A stretch of DNA of 10,271 nt from SKVL01 sp046542915. Lineage in GTDB: Bacteria; Patescibacteriota; Minisyncoccia; Phycocordibacterales; CSBR16-193. The position numbers and the translations under genes were made by a program. Below, one piece after another: positions 1 to 7,403 of this stretch; positions within the stretch are counted from its first letter, which is position 1, and the number at the start of each line of letters is the position of its first letter. The stretch covers positions 1 through 10,271 of the forward strand of contig JBKHAI010000025.1 of the NCBI GenBank assembly GCA_046542915.1, given 5' to 3'. The notes beneath the pieces were generated by a model. The model made no database searches, was not told where the DNA came from, and worked only from the letters and a program-made list of their open reading frames with translations.

Positions 1-50
1 AAAGCGATCAACAGCAGGATTATTATAACCGCCCAGGTTGGTACAGTCAA
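1..50 (-). CDS. possible 5' end of a membrane protein gene, cut by the window edge
   Basis: Read on the minus strand from a TTG codon at 50-48, the open frame encodes a hydrophobic stretch (TVPTWAVIIILLLIA) that resembles an N-terminal membrane helix. It runs off the window. An AGGA lies about 13 nt upstream of the TTG, farther than is usual for a ribosome-binding site. There is no ATG or GTG in this stretch. The frame stays open upstream through positions 51-124, so the start is not certain. It would lie just downstream of the permease gene on the same strand and could be co-transcribed with it. The product cannot be identified, and the call is weak because only about 16 codons are visible. 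Confidence 0.3.
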   Translation of the reverse strand, partial: MTVPTWAVIIILLLIA

Positions 51-124
51 TAATATGCAGGTATCCTTTTTACTTAATGGACTTAAGTTTTTAGCAGGTT
101 TATTTCGTCTCTTGCTTCGGTTTT

Positions 125-1261
125 CTAAACAAAGATAGAGATCAAGCCGGCTACAAAGACCACCGCCAAAAAGATACTGGCCGGTGCGGCGATCCAAGCG
201 GGAATGGCAAAATATGGTTCAATCTCTCCGTGTTCTCTGGCTTTCCAAAACAAAAGAACCGCCAACAGTCCATTAACCCCCACCATTAAAGCTCCGACCA
301 CACTTATTATTCCGATAAAGTCACGGATCCCTAAAGCAAACAACACTAAAGGAACGGTTACAACCAAAGAGGAAGCAAGCGGGCGCGAGAGTTTGTAGTC
401 CTGTTGGAAAATATCCTGTTGGGCCAGTGCTATCGTCAAAAAACTGGTAGCCACGGTAAAAAAGGCGAAAACATTACCGATAATGACCATATGTGGCCCT
501 ATGACCTCACCTAAACTGACAGTGGCAACCTGACTGGTCTCCGGACCGGTGATACCGACCACTAAAAGCGCAAAGATGAGATATATGACCGGCGGGATCA
601 CTCCGCCCCAGATAAGGACCGACTTATACAAGTCTTCCCTTCCGGCTCTTTTGACAACCCGCCAAGCCGCCGGAACCGAGACCAAACCGGCGCAAGCGAA
701 CATTATCACCCCGAAAGGCAATAAAATATTGGAGCCACTAAGGTCAAGATCAAACAAAAACGAAACATTGATCTGCGGAGCGGAGTATCCGGCAATGATA
801 ACCATTATAAAAAAGACCGCTACTATCATCAAAAGCTCCGATCGCTTTACCACGTCTATACCAAAAATGACCAAAAAAGAAAAAGAAAGATAAAAGACCA
901 AGGTCCAGAAAACCGGATCCCCTCCCAGAAGCTCTGAAAGGATATCACCTTGGCTTACCATATAGGCAAGCAAGGTGCCGAATATGCTTGTTATTAAAAT
1001 AACAGCCTGCAAGTTTTGAAAGAAAGTCCCCAGATATCTTTTAGTATAGCCGGTCAGTTGATAGACGCCTTCAGTGCGCATAATAACCTCCCCGAGCATT
1101 AGCCTGACAAATAATAAAGCAAGGCCGATAAAGATCAACACTAGTGTAGCAGTTAAAAAACCGCTTTCGGCAAATACATAAGGAACACCTATTATTCCGG
1201 CTCCGATTATGGTGCCAACAATAATGGCCACTCCTTCAAAAAAAGGCATTCTGTTTTTCAT
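125..1261 (-). CDS. aromatic/hydroxy amino acid permease-like transporter (APC superfamily)
   Basis: The 378-residue protein is almost entirely hydrophobic, with about 11 predicted membrane helices and very short loops. Its first helix carries GTIIGAGIIGVPY (residues 16-28). This is the glycine-rich broken-helix motif that forms the substrate site in the APC superfamily, and its context most resembles the tryptophan/tyrosine permease (HAAAP) family. Those proteins import aromatic amino acids with protons across the cytoplasmic membrane, and their usual length is about 400 residues, so this looks full length. The exact substrate cannot be read from sequence. The ATG at 1261 is the first in frame. 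A TAAAAT box lies 9 nt upstream and there is no Shine-Dalgarno sequence. The gene is divergent from secG. In a reduced genome, such a permease would fit scavenging of amino acids from the surroundings or a host (inference). Confidence 0.8.
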   Translation of the reverse strand: MKNRMPFFEGVAIIVGTIIGAGIIGVPYVFAESGFLTATLVLIFIGLALLFVRLMLGEVIMRTEGVYQLTGYTKRYLGTFFQNLQAVILITSIFGTLLAYMVSQGDILSELLGGDPVFWTLVFYLSFSFLVIFGIDVVKRSELLMIVAVFFIMVIIAGYSAPQINVSFLFDLDLSGSNILLPFGVIMFACAGLVSVPAAWRVVKRAGREDLYKSVLIWGGVIPPVIYLIFALLVVGITGPETSQVATVSLGEVIGPHMVIIGNVFAFFTVATSFLTIALAQQDIFQQDYKLSRPLASSLVVTVPLVLFALGIRDFIGIISVVGALMVGVNGLLAVLLFWKAREHGEIEPYFAIPAWIAAPASIFLAVVFVAGLISIFV

Positions 1262-1270
1262 ACTGGAAAA

Positions 1271-1276
1271 ATTTTA
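1271..1276 (-). promoter_or_regulatory. putative -10 box of the permease gene
   Basis: TAAAAT on the minus strand, 9 nt before the permease ATG. No convincing -35 hexamer lies 16-18 nt upstream. The short distance implies an almost leaderless transcript. The call rests on position and similarity to the TATAAT consensus only. Confidence 0.35.
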
Positions 1277-1353
1277 ACACGAAGAAGAAAAACTTTCCTT
1301 GATCATTTAGGGAATAGCCGAAAAAATCCAAATCACTTTTTTCTAAAAAAATA

Positions 1354-1381
1354 TTGCCTTATAAATAAAATATGTTATATT
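1354..1381 (+). promoter_or_regulatory. putative secG promoter (TTGCCT-16 nt-TATATT)
   Basis: A TTGCCT hexamer (1354-1359) and TATATT (1376-1381) are separated by 16 nt in the divergent permease/secG gap. The -10 box ends 9 nt before the secG ATG, so a start site 7 nt downstream would leave a leader of only two or three bases. No Shine-Dalgarno sequence is present. Confidence 0.5.
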
Positions 1382-1390
1382 TACCGTCAA

Positions 1391-1624
1391 ATGGAATCTT
1401 TAGAGTCTTTTCTGCCATATATTCAGATAATTCTTTCAGTATTAATGGTAACGGCAATACTGATGCAGAACTCAGAATCCGGATTGGGTGGTGCTTTTGG
1501 TGGCGGTGATTCTCCCGGAGCAAATTTTCATACAAAAAGAGGCGCTGAAAAGGTGCTGTTTAAAGCAACCGTCGTTTTGGCCATACTTTTCGCCCTTTCC
1601 GCTTTTGCGACACTTTTGATATAA
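1391..1624 (+). CDS. secG: SecG, small subunit of the SecYEG protein-export channel
   Basis: The 77-residue protein has the typical SecG layout. One membrane helix (about residues 8-25) is followed by a conserved cytoplasmic loop with QNSESGLGGAFGGG (26-39) and a second helix (about 56-76). SecG assists SecA-driven transport by associating with SecYE in the cytoplasmic membrane. The length matches the family (about 70-80 residues). The loop ends in a basic stretch (HTKRGAEK) before helix 2, as is common in the family. The gene starts at an ATG preceded by a TATA-type box rather than a ribosome-binding site and is followed by a weak hairpin. The downstream genes encode a surface-exposed binding protein and RNase J. 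The other Sec subunits are not in this window. Confidence 0.93.
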   Translation: MESLESFLPYIQIILSVLMVTAILMQNSESGLGGAFGGGDSPGANFHTKRGAEKVLFKATVVLAILFALSAFATLLI

Positions 1625-1630
1625 AAAACC

Positions 1631-1655
1631 AAGAAGTTCTAGCTCTTCTTTTTAT
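1631..1655 (+). terminator. weak hairpin terminator candidate after secG
   Basis: AAGAAG (1631-1636) can pair with CTTCTT (1645-1650) around an 8-nt loop. The right arm runs straight into TTT and further T-rich sequence. The stem has only six pairs, so termination may be partial. Confidence 0.4.
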
Positions 1656-1729
1656 TTATTATAAATAAAGACTACATTCTTTATAAAACAAAAAGGTAAA
1701 TTAATAAAAATTTTGAATTCCCCCATAAT

Positions 1730-3478
1730 ATGGACAGATATATTTCTGATGAAAAAACTTCCGATGTAAACCAGAAGCATTACACCATACCTTTCGCGAG
1801 AAGCTTTGAGAGAGTAACTAGAAAAATGTCTCTGACAGAAAAGCTTATACTTTGGCTATTACTCGCCTTAACCGCCGTAGGGGCAGGAGTAATAATGTGG
1901 CAGATACATTCCTCTATGCTAGTTGCCATACCGGCATATGATGGAACTTTAAAAGAAGGGATAATAGGTACCCCCGGCCCTATAAACCCTCTACTGGCTT
2001 CTTCCGCCGCTGACCGGACTTTAAGTGGTCTGATCTATGCCGGTTTAATGAAAGCGACCCCGGAAGGAGAAGTGGTTCCGGAACTGGCCGAAAATTACCA
2101 AGTCTCAGAAGACGGAACCGAATACGTTTTTGAACTGGATCCTAATGCGGTTTTTCATGATAAAGAAGCGGTAACAGCTGAAGACGTCGTTTTCACGGTA
2201 GAGAAAATAAAAGACCCGGCGGTCAGAAGCACCCTGGCGGCGGACTGGAATAATATTCAAGTGGAAGCCGTAGATAAAAGTACTGTGAAATTCATCTTGC
2301 CGGAAAAAAATACTGATTTTCCGGAACTTGCAACCCTAGGCATCTTGCCTGAGCATCTATGGAAATCGGTAGATAGCAATCGTTTTGCTTTCAGTTCTTT
2401 GAATGTTGAGCCAGTTGGAGCCGGACCCTACCAGGTATCATCAGTTTCCATGAAGGACAGTAATCCAACAAAGTATGAGTTAAGAGCTTTTAAAGATTAC
2501 ATTAAAGGCGAACCCTACATCACAAATATAGTGCTTCCTTTTTATAGCGAGGAACGTAAAGCATGGATGGCTTTGCAAAAAGGAGAAATAGATTCTCTGG
2601 CGGGGTTTTCCCCTAAGAGAGTAGACACCGTAGAAAACACGGACACGGAGATCAGAACAACTCCCCTTCCCAGGGTTTTTGCCATATTTATAAATCAAAA
2701 CAACAACGAAGCTTTGGCCGACAAAGATATTAGAAAAGCCCTTTCTGAAGCAGTGGACAGAGAAGATATACTAGAAAAAGTCTTAAACGGGAAGGGTGAG
2801 ACCGCTACCGGGCCTGTGTCTTTTCAGATAAAAAAAGAACAAAGTAATGACCCAGAAAAAGAGGACGAGGGAAACTCCACTCCTTCAGACATTTTAGCCG
2901 AAGCGGGTTGGGAATACGACGAAGAGCTTGGAGGATTGACAGATGATGGTGAAAGTATTATGACAATAGAAATATCCACAGTGGCTAACAGCGACCTGGA
3001 AACTGCCGCCGAAGTCGTAAAAAGAAACTGGGAAGAACTGGGTATCAAAACAGAAATAGCTCTTTATGGAAGTAACGAATTAAGCCAAAATATTCTTCGT
3101 CCCCGAGATTTTGAAGCTCTTTTATTCGGTTATATCTTAGATAGAGAGTTTGACCTCTATCCTTTTTGGCATTCTTCCGAAAGAGATGATCCCGGCATGA
3201 ATCTGTCCCTTTACGCTAATTTAACCGTTGACGAACTATTAGAAGAATATCAAAAAACAAAAGAGGTCAAAGAAAGAGAAGAGATACTAGAGAAGATAAA
3301 CGAAGAAGTTAAAGCAGATGTTCCGGCCATATTTCTTTATTCACCCCATTTCTTATACGCCACACCAAAAGAATTACAGAATATTGAATTAGGTCATCTA
3401 ATTTCTCCGGAGGAACGCTTTTTAGATGTACATAACTGGTTCCTTAAAACTGATAAGGTTTGGAGATTTTTACTTTAG
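1730..3478 (+). CDS. membrane-anchored peptide-type ABC transporter substrate-binding protein (SBP_bac_5)
   Basis: The 582-residue protein belongs to the OppA/DppA-like extracellular solute-binding family 5, whose members capture oligopeptides or similar ligands for ABC importers. Residues 1-33 are polar and residues about 38-62 form one membrane helix (LILWLLLALTAVGAGVIMW). There is no lipobox cysteine, so the protein is held as a signal anchor with its binding domain outside. Family features follow: GTPGPINPLL and LSGLIYAGLM near the start of the domain, the AEDVVFTVEKIKDP segment, TLGILPEHLWK, and DIRKALSEAVDREDIL in the second lobe. Length is normal for the family (500-600). No permease or ATPase subunit gene is nearby, so the partner transporter is encoded elsewhere or absent. 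The first in-frame ATG is used. An AAAGGTAAA element ends 29 nt upstream. RNase J follows after 40 nt without a terminator, so co-transcription is likely. Confidence 0.85.
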   Translation: MDRYISDEKTSDVNQKHYTIPFARSFERVTRKMSLTEKLILWLLLALTAVGAGVIMWQIHSSMLVAIPAYDGTLKEGIIGTPGPINPLLASSAADRTLSGLIYAGLMKATPEGEVVPELAENYQVSEDGTEYVFELDPNAVFHDKEAVTAEDVVFTVEKIKDPAVRSTLAADWNNIQVEAVDKSTVKFILPEKNTDFPELATLGILPEHLWKSVDSNRFAFSSLNVEPVGAGPYQVSSVSMKDSNPTKYELRAFKDYIKGEPYITNIVLPFYSEERKAWMALQKGEIDSLAGFSPKRVDTVENTDTEIRTTPLPRVFAIFINQNNNEALADKDIRKALSEAVDREDILEKVLNGKGETATGPVSFQIKKEQSNDPEKEDEGNSTPSDILAEAGWEYDEELGGLTDDGESIMTIEISTVANSDLETAAEVVKRNWEELGIKTEIALYGSNELSQNILRPRDFEALLFGYILDREFDLYPFWHSSERDDPGMNLSLYANLTVDELLEEYQKTKEVKEREEILEKINEEVKADVPAIFLYSPHFLYATPKELQNIELGHLISPEERFLDVHNWFLKTDKVWRFLL

Positions 3479-3518
3479 TAATTAAAAATTTAAAAAACGC
3501 TAACAAATAAAAAATAAT

Positions 3519-5408
3519 ATGCAGCAACAGAATAATCAGAAAAGAAGGCGGGCTTATTCCCCCCTAAGCCCGGAACAGCAACAGAATACGTCAAATACGC
3601 CGGCCCATAATAAACAAAAGAGAAAAAGTTCTCGTCATTCACGCAAGAATAACAGCAACAAAAAGAAAAACGTCCATAAAAATAACCAACAAAAACAAGA
3701 AGAGACGGTCACGGACAAATTACCGCCTCTAGGTGATTCCATAAGAATAATTCCGCTAGGTGGAGTTGAAGAAGTGGGGCGTAACATGACCGTAGTTGAA
3801 TACGGTGATGACATTGTTATTCTGGACATCGGCTTTAAATTCCGCGATGAAGAAAGTCCGGGAATAGATTTTCTGCTACCCAACATAAAATATCTGGAAG
3901 AAAACCGCGAAAAGATACGTGCCATATTTATAACCCACGGACACCTTGACCACATCGGAGCTATCCCTTACCTGATGGAAAGATTGGGCAATCCTCCGAT
4001 ATATTCCAGAGCTTTAACAACGGTAATGATCCAAAAGCGCCAAGAGGAGTTTCCGGATAGTCCCAAATTGCAACTATATAATGTTGAAGACGAAGACGTT
4101 ATAAAGGCCGGCAATTTGAGGGTTCGATTCTTTTCCGTCACTCACACCATCCCCGATTCCATGGGTGTCATAATAGAGACACCTTACGGGAATATAATCG
4201 GCACCGGGGATGTCAAACTTGATCACGTTAACGGGGTGCCCAAGGAAAAAGAGGACAAAACTTATGACGTTCTTCAAAAAGAAAAGAATCTTCTTTTAAT
4301 GGCCGATTCCACTAATATTGAAAATCCCGGCTTTTCCACACCGGAATGGATGGTTCATGAGAGCTTGGAAGAGATAATAAAAGAAACCAAAGGACGGCTC
4401 ATAATCGGAACTTTTGCTTCCCAGATAGAGAGAATGGTCAAAATAATAGAGATCGCCGAAAAATACGGAAAGAAAATAGTAGTGGAAGGCAGAAGCATGA
4501 AGAACAATATAGAGATAATAAGGCAGGTTGGAGTATTAAATGTTGATAAAAACACCATCATTACCGCCGAGAATATGCACAACTACCCTCCTCACAGGAT
4601 CGTGGCTCTAGCAACAGGGGCTCAAGGAGATGATTTTGCGGCTTTGATGCGTATGTCCAATAAAAGCCACAAGCATTTCTCCATTAACAAAAATGACACC
4701 ATCTTGCTATCATCTTCGGTGATACCGGGAAATGAGAACGCGGTAATGAGGCTGAAAGACAATCTTTCCCGTCAGGGGGCCAAAATAATTCACTACAAGT
4801 CCGCGGATGATTTCCATGTTCACGCTACCGGACACGGTTACAGAGGAGAAACTGAATGGGTCCATAAAAAAATAAAGCCCAAATTTCTTATTCCGGTTCA
4901 CGGTCACCACTACATGCTCAGGGTTCACAAGGACGTGGCGATGGGATTAGGAGTTCCGGAAGAGAACATTGTCATTCCGGATAACGGCATGGTCATAGAA
5001 ATAAGAGATAAAGGAGAAAAGATCGTACCACTGGATAAGAACGTAGTTGAAGGTGACTTGGCGGTTGATGGCTTTGCGGTAGGCAACATTCAAGACGTGG
5101 TCATCCGTGACAGAAAAATGCTTGCCGAGGAAGGGATATTCATAGTCATCGCCAGTATCAACACCAAGACCGGAAAACTGAAAAAATCACCGGACATAGT
5201 ATCTCGAGGTTTTGTTTATTTAAGAGAGTCCCAAGACCTGCTACAGCAGACAAGGTTACTTATTAAAAAAACCGTTGAAGATAATACCAAAGGAATGAAC
5301 CCGATAGACTTTGATTTTATAAAAGATCAAGTGGCAGAAAATGTCAGCCGTTTCCTTTTACAAAAAACAGCCAAAAGACCGATCGTAATACCGGTCATCT
5401 TAGGCTAA
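3519..5408 (+). CDS. rnj: ribonuclease J (metallo-beta-lactamase RNase)
   Basis: The 629-residue protein is an RNase J-type nuclease, an endo- and 5'-3' exonuclease in mRNA decay and rRNA maturation. The beta-lactamase fold begins near residue 73. The metal motif HGHLDH is at 140-145, with further likely ligands at H209 (SVTHTIPDS) and D231 (GTGDVKLDH). The beta-CASP domain includes GTFASQIERM and the ATGAQGDD segment (365-372). The phosphate-site motif HATGHG is at 435-440, and PVHGHH (459-464) takes the place of the usual PVHGE. A C-terminal domain follows from about residue 480. The first 66 or so residues are a Q/N-rich, strongly basic extension, which explains the extra length over the roughly 555 residues of Bacillus RNase J1. 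Such a tail may bind RNA or ribosomes (inference). No Shine-Dalgarno sequence precedes the ATG. A strong terminator follows. Confidence 0.94.
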   Translation: MQQQNNQKRRRAYSPLSPEQQQNTSNTPAHNKQKRKSSRHSRKNNSNKKKNVHKNNQQKQEETVTDKLPPLGDSIRIIPLGGVEEVGRNMTVVEYGDDIVILDIGFKFRDEESPGIDFLLPNIKYLEENREKIRAIFITHGHLDHIGAIPYLMERLGNPPIYSRALTTVMIQKRQEEFPDSPKLQLYNVEDEDVIKAGNLRVRFFSVTHTIPDSMGVIIETPYGNIIGTGDVKLDHVNGVPKEKEDKTYDVLQKEKNLLLMADSTNIENPGFSTPEWMVHESLEEIIKETKGRLIIGTFASQIERMVKIIEIAEKYGKKIVVEGRSMKNNIEIIRQVGVLNVDKNTIITAENMHNYPPHRIVALATGAQGDDFAALMRMSNKSHKHFSINKNDTILLSSSVIPGNENAVMRLKDNLSRQGAKIIHYKSADDFHVHATGHGYRGETEWVHKKIKPKFLIPVHGHHYMLRVHKDVAMGLGVPEENIVIPDNGMVIEIRDKGEKIVPLDKNVVEGDLAVDGFAVGNIQDVVIRDRKMLAEEGIFIVIASINTKTGKLKKSPDIVSRGFVYLRESQDLLQQTRLLIKKTVEDNTKGMNPIDFDFIKDQVAENVSRFLLQKTAKRPIVIPVILG

Positions 5409-5440
5409 ACAAAAACCCGCTTTAAAGCGGGTTTTTGTTT
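5407..5440. terminator. bidirectional Rho-independent terminator between RNase J and the YtxH-type gene
   Basis: The 34 bases form a perfect palindrome with 17-nt arms. A GC core (ACCCGC/GCGGGT) is flanked by an A-tract on the left and a T-tract (TTTTTGTTT) on the right, so a hairpin with a U-rich tail forms on either strand. It begins inside the RNase J stop codon and lies 16 nt from the end of the convergent gene, so it can serve both. Confidence 0.93.
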
Positions 5441-5456
5441 GTTATTCTGGATCCTT

Positions 5457-5924
5457 TTAAGAACTTTTCTTCGTATTCTTTCCGGTTTTCTTGGTCGCCG
5501 TTGTCTTTTTGGCGGTAGAAGCCGTTTTTTTAGCCGGAGTTTTCTTTTGGGCCGTTTTCTTTTTATCTCCATCTTTAACCTCCTTTTCCACGTGTTTCCA
5601 GTAACGCTTCATATCAGTAACCAGAGCGGCAAGCTCTTGCGGTTCCACTGACCTCATCTTTTCATACTTGGCGGCTACTTCATCTATGATCTTGTTATAA
5701 GTTTGCTGATTGACCTCCTTAAGGTCTTCAAGTCTCTTCATTACGTCCCCTTTCATCTTAACAGCCCAACTTTTCATCTTCTTCCTTCTTTTGGCGCCCT
5801 CCTTGGTTCCGTAGAGGAAATAAGCACCTGCCGCTCCGGCGACCGCGGCACCTATTCCGGCACCCCAAGCCAGATAACTCTTGGTATTGCTTTTTTTATT
5901 TTGCTCTTTCTTTTTTGTTGCCAT
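5457..5924 (-). CDS. YtxH-like membrane protein with a histone H1-like Lys/Ala/Thr tail
   Basis: The 155-residue protein starts with a basic segment (MATKKKEQNK) followed by a glycine/alanine-rich membrane helix at about 17-39. The segment GTKEGAKRRKK follows directly. Helix plus this motif is the hallmark of YtxH-type (GvpP-like) small stress-associated proteins, whose molecular role is not settled. A helical, charged central region (about 45-118) may form a coiled coil. The tail (about 120-155) is almost only Lys, Ala, Thr, Ser and Pro, with KKTPAKKTAS-type repeats like those of histone H1 or bacterial H1-like proteins. It could bind nucleic acid or anionic polymers (inference). The ATG lies inside the 3' end of the upstream gene, with a 29-nt overlap in another frame, so translation is probably coupled. 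The convergent terminator at 5407-5440 ends the unit. Confidence 0.7.
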   Translation of the reverse strand: MATKKKEQNKKSNTKSYLAWGAGIGAAVAGAAGAYFLYGTKEGAKRRKKMKSWAVKMKGDVMKRLEDLKEVNQQTYNKIIDEVAAKYEKMRSVEPQELAALVTDMKRYWKHVEKEVKDGDKKKTAQKKTPAKKTASTAKKTTATKKTGKNTKKSS

Positions 5925-6330
5925 TTTTTTTATTTTTGCTTTTACTATTAAAAATCTTAAGAACCATATTTATTGTAAGAAAACTTATGATAAAAGTAAA
6001 TAACCCCCAAAACTTACCGACTTCTTTTTTAACCGCCCGGTGAGCCGAACTTAAGCTAGTCAAGACCCCTTCGCTTTCTTTTTTAGCTCTGCCGGATATC
6101 TCGTCAGCATCTTTCTTAAATTTTTTACCTTCTTCTTTTAGGGCCTTGCGGAAGCCAGAGATGTCCTTAACGGTCTCGTCACTCTCTTTTTTAACAAGAT
6201 CGGAAACGTAAAAAATATTTCTGAGAATCCGGACAACGTAGATCAAAGCGACCACCACTATCAAGGATACGACAACCAACGCCACCGTTGAAACAAAAAA
6301 GAATATGTCGGATTTAAGAAGCGAGTCCAT
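5896..6330 (-). CDS. unrecognised small protein with two membrane helices and a charged helical linker
   Basis: I do not recognise a named family for this 144-residue protein. An N-terminal membrane helix (about 8-34, rich in Val and Ile) is followed by a highly charged, mostly Lys/Glu helical segment (about 45-103). A second hydrophobic helix (about 106-127) and a short basic tail (KSKNKKNGNKKERAK) follow. The linker pattern resembles DUF948- or apolipoprotein-like amphipathic helices, but only loosely. The gene overlaps the YtxH-type gene by 29 nt, so the two are almost certainly one operon. Both proteins combine a membrane helix with long charged helices, which suggests a shared envelope role. 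A TATAAT box lies 19 nt before the ATG. The promoter is divergent from that of the cation antiporter. Confidence 0.75.
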   Translation of the reverse strand: MDSLLKSDIFFFVSTVALVVVSLIVVVALIYVVRILRNIFYVSDLVKKESDETVKDISGFRKALKEEGKKFKKDADEISGRAKKESEGVLTSLSSAHRAVKKEVGKFWGLFTFIISFLTINMVLKIFNSKSKNKKNGNKKERAK

Positions 6331-6352
6331 AATTTATCTATATGTATAAATT
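6331..6352. repeat. near-perfect AT-rich inverted repeat before the membrane protein operon
   Basis: AATTTAT and ATAAATT face each other around a short centre containing ATAT. The repeat lies directly upstream of the ATG at 6330 and overlaps the -10 box. It could be an operator or only AT-rich promoter sequence. Confidence 0.3.
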
Positions 6353-6355
6353 ATA
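6350..6355 (-). promoter_or_regulatory. consensus -10 box of the two-gene membrane protein operon
   Basis: TATAAT on the minus strand, 19 nt before the ATG at 6330. A start about 7 nt downstream leaves a leader of roughly 12 nt without a Shine-Dalgarno sequence. A TTGACA lies upstream at 6382-6387, but 26 nt away, which is too far for a normal -35 box. Confidence 0.5.
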
Positions 6356-6405
6356 ATACAAATAAGCTCCTTAGTCACTTGTGTCAAACCGACAAGGATT
6401 GTAAC

Positions 6406-6417
6406 ATATGATCATAT
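6406..6417 (+). promoter_or_regulatory. palindromic -10 region of the antiporter gene, 5 nt from the start codon
   Basis: ATATGATCATAT is a perfect 12-bp palindrome ending immediately before the ATG at 6418. It includes a TATGAT box (6407-6412) whose distance of 5 nt would place transcription start at or next to the ATG. No strong -35 hexamer is present at 16-18 nt. Confidence 0.45.
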
Positions 6418-7386
6418 ATGAGCTTCGTAAGTATAATGATAATCGGTTTTTCTCTGGCGGCTCTCGTGGTCGTCGGAAGATGGGTCATCTACTCCCTGGT
6501 AGTTATCGCCAGATACTTCGGGTTCAAAGAGTTCGTGGTGGCTTTCTTCACCGTGTCCATTGGTGCTGTTTTGCCGGAATTCTTCGTGGGGGTAACGTCG
6601 GCACTGCAGGGAATACCGGAGACTTCTTTAGGGAACGTGATAGGAGAAAATCTATTCCTGTTAACAGTGACGGTGGCCCTGGCCACTTTCTTTAGTCCTA
6701 ACGGCTTGGTCGTTGACAGCAAAACGGTTAGAGGAGGTATAATCTTTACGGCACTAGCTGCCGTATTACCTTTAATGTTGATACTTGACGGCGACCTTTC
6801 AAGAATAGACGGATTTTTACTTCTGACTTGTTTTGGTCTATTTGTTTACTGGCTTTTTTCCAAAAAAGAAAGGTTCATCAAAATATACGAAGAAGAAACT
6901 CCCGAGATCGAACACCTGACCAAACGCTCGGCCATAAGGAGCATGTTCATCGCAGTTGGTGGAGTCTTGGCCATTGTCATAAGCGTTGATCTTCTTTTAA
7001 CAGAACTATTATCTTTTTCAGACGAACTGGGAACTTCTCTGGCCATCTTGGGACTTTTTGTCCTGGCTATAGGAACAGCGCTACCGGAAACTTATTTTGC
7101 CGTTGATCTGGCTAGACGAGGAAACACCTGGATGGTACTGGGAGGGATAATGGGAGGTATCGCGATGGCCTCTACTTTAGTCTTAGGAGTTGTTTCGTTG
7201 ATCACCCCTATCGTGGTAGAAGGTCTCTCGTTACCTTCTTTAGTCCTAGCCAGGATCTTCTTAACGATCAGCGCCATCCTTTTGCTGGTCTTTGTGACAA
7301 CAGATCACGTTATCACCAGAAAAGAAGGAGTTGTTCTTTTAGCTGTTTATATTTCTTTTCTTTTGGCTGAGATCCTTATCGTCTAA
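6418..7386 (+). CDS. sodium/calcium exchanger-family membrane antiporter (CaCA, YrbG-like)
   Basis: The 322-residue protein has about 10 membrane helices in two homologous halves, the layout of bacterial CaCA exchangers that swap Ca2+ for Na+ or H+ across the cytoplasmic membrane. The alpha-1 repeat (about 40-90) contains IGAVLPE with the ion-site glutamate at E54, then GNVIGENLF. The alpha-2 repeat (about 207-260) contains IGTALPE with E224, then GGIMGGIAMAST. In typical members both repeats carry GSNxxN. Here alpha-1 keeps only part of it and alpha-2 has lost the asparagines, so ion selectivity may differ from that of a Ca2+ exchanger. The central loop (about 150-172) is charged. The start is the ATG at 6418, overlapped by a TATA-like palindrome. 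The gene is convergent with htrA with a 17-nt gap. Confidence 0.82.
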   Translation: MSFVSIMIIGFSLAALVVVGRWVIYSLVVIARYFGFKEFVVAFFTVSIGAVLPEFFVGVTSALQGIPETSLGNVIGENLFLLTVTVALATFFSPNGLVVDSKTVRGGIIFTALAAVLPLMLILDGDLSRIDGFLLLTCFGLFVYWLFSKKERFIKIYEEETPEIEHLTKRSAIRSMFIAVGGVLAIVISVDLLLTELLSFSDELGTSLAILGLFVLAIGTALPETYFAVDLARRGNTWMVLGGIMGGIAMASTLVLGVVSLITPIVVEGLSLPSLVLARIFLTISAILLLVFVTTDHVITRKEGVVLLAVYISFLLAEILIV

Positions 7387-7403
7387 ATCAGGATCAAGGT
7401 CTT

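Noticed and set aside
549..893. Plus-strand open frame inside the permease gene
   Set aside because: Antisense shadow of a clear membrane transporter; its composition is not protein-like.
6382..6387. TTGACA on the minus strand as -35 box of the two-gene membrane operon
   Set aside because: It is 26 nt from the TATAAT box, outside the 16-19 nt range.
6408..6695. Overlapping plus-strand frame starting 10 nt before the antiporter ATG
   Set aside because: It runs through antiporter coding sequence in another frame and gives an Arg/Gly-rich product without features.
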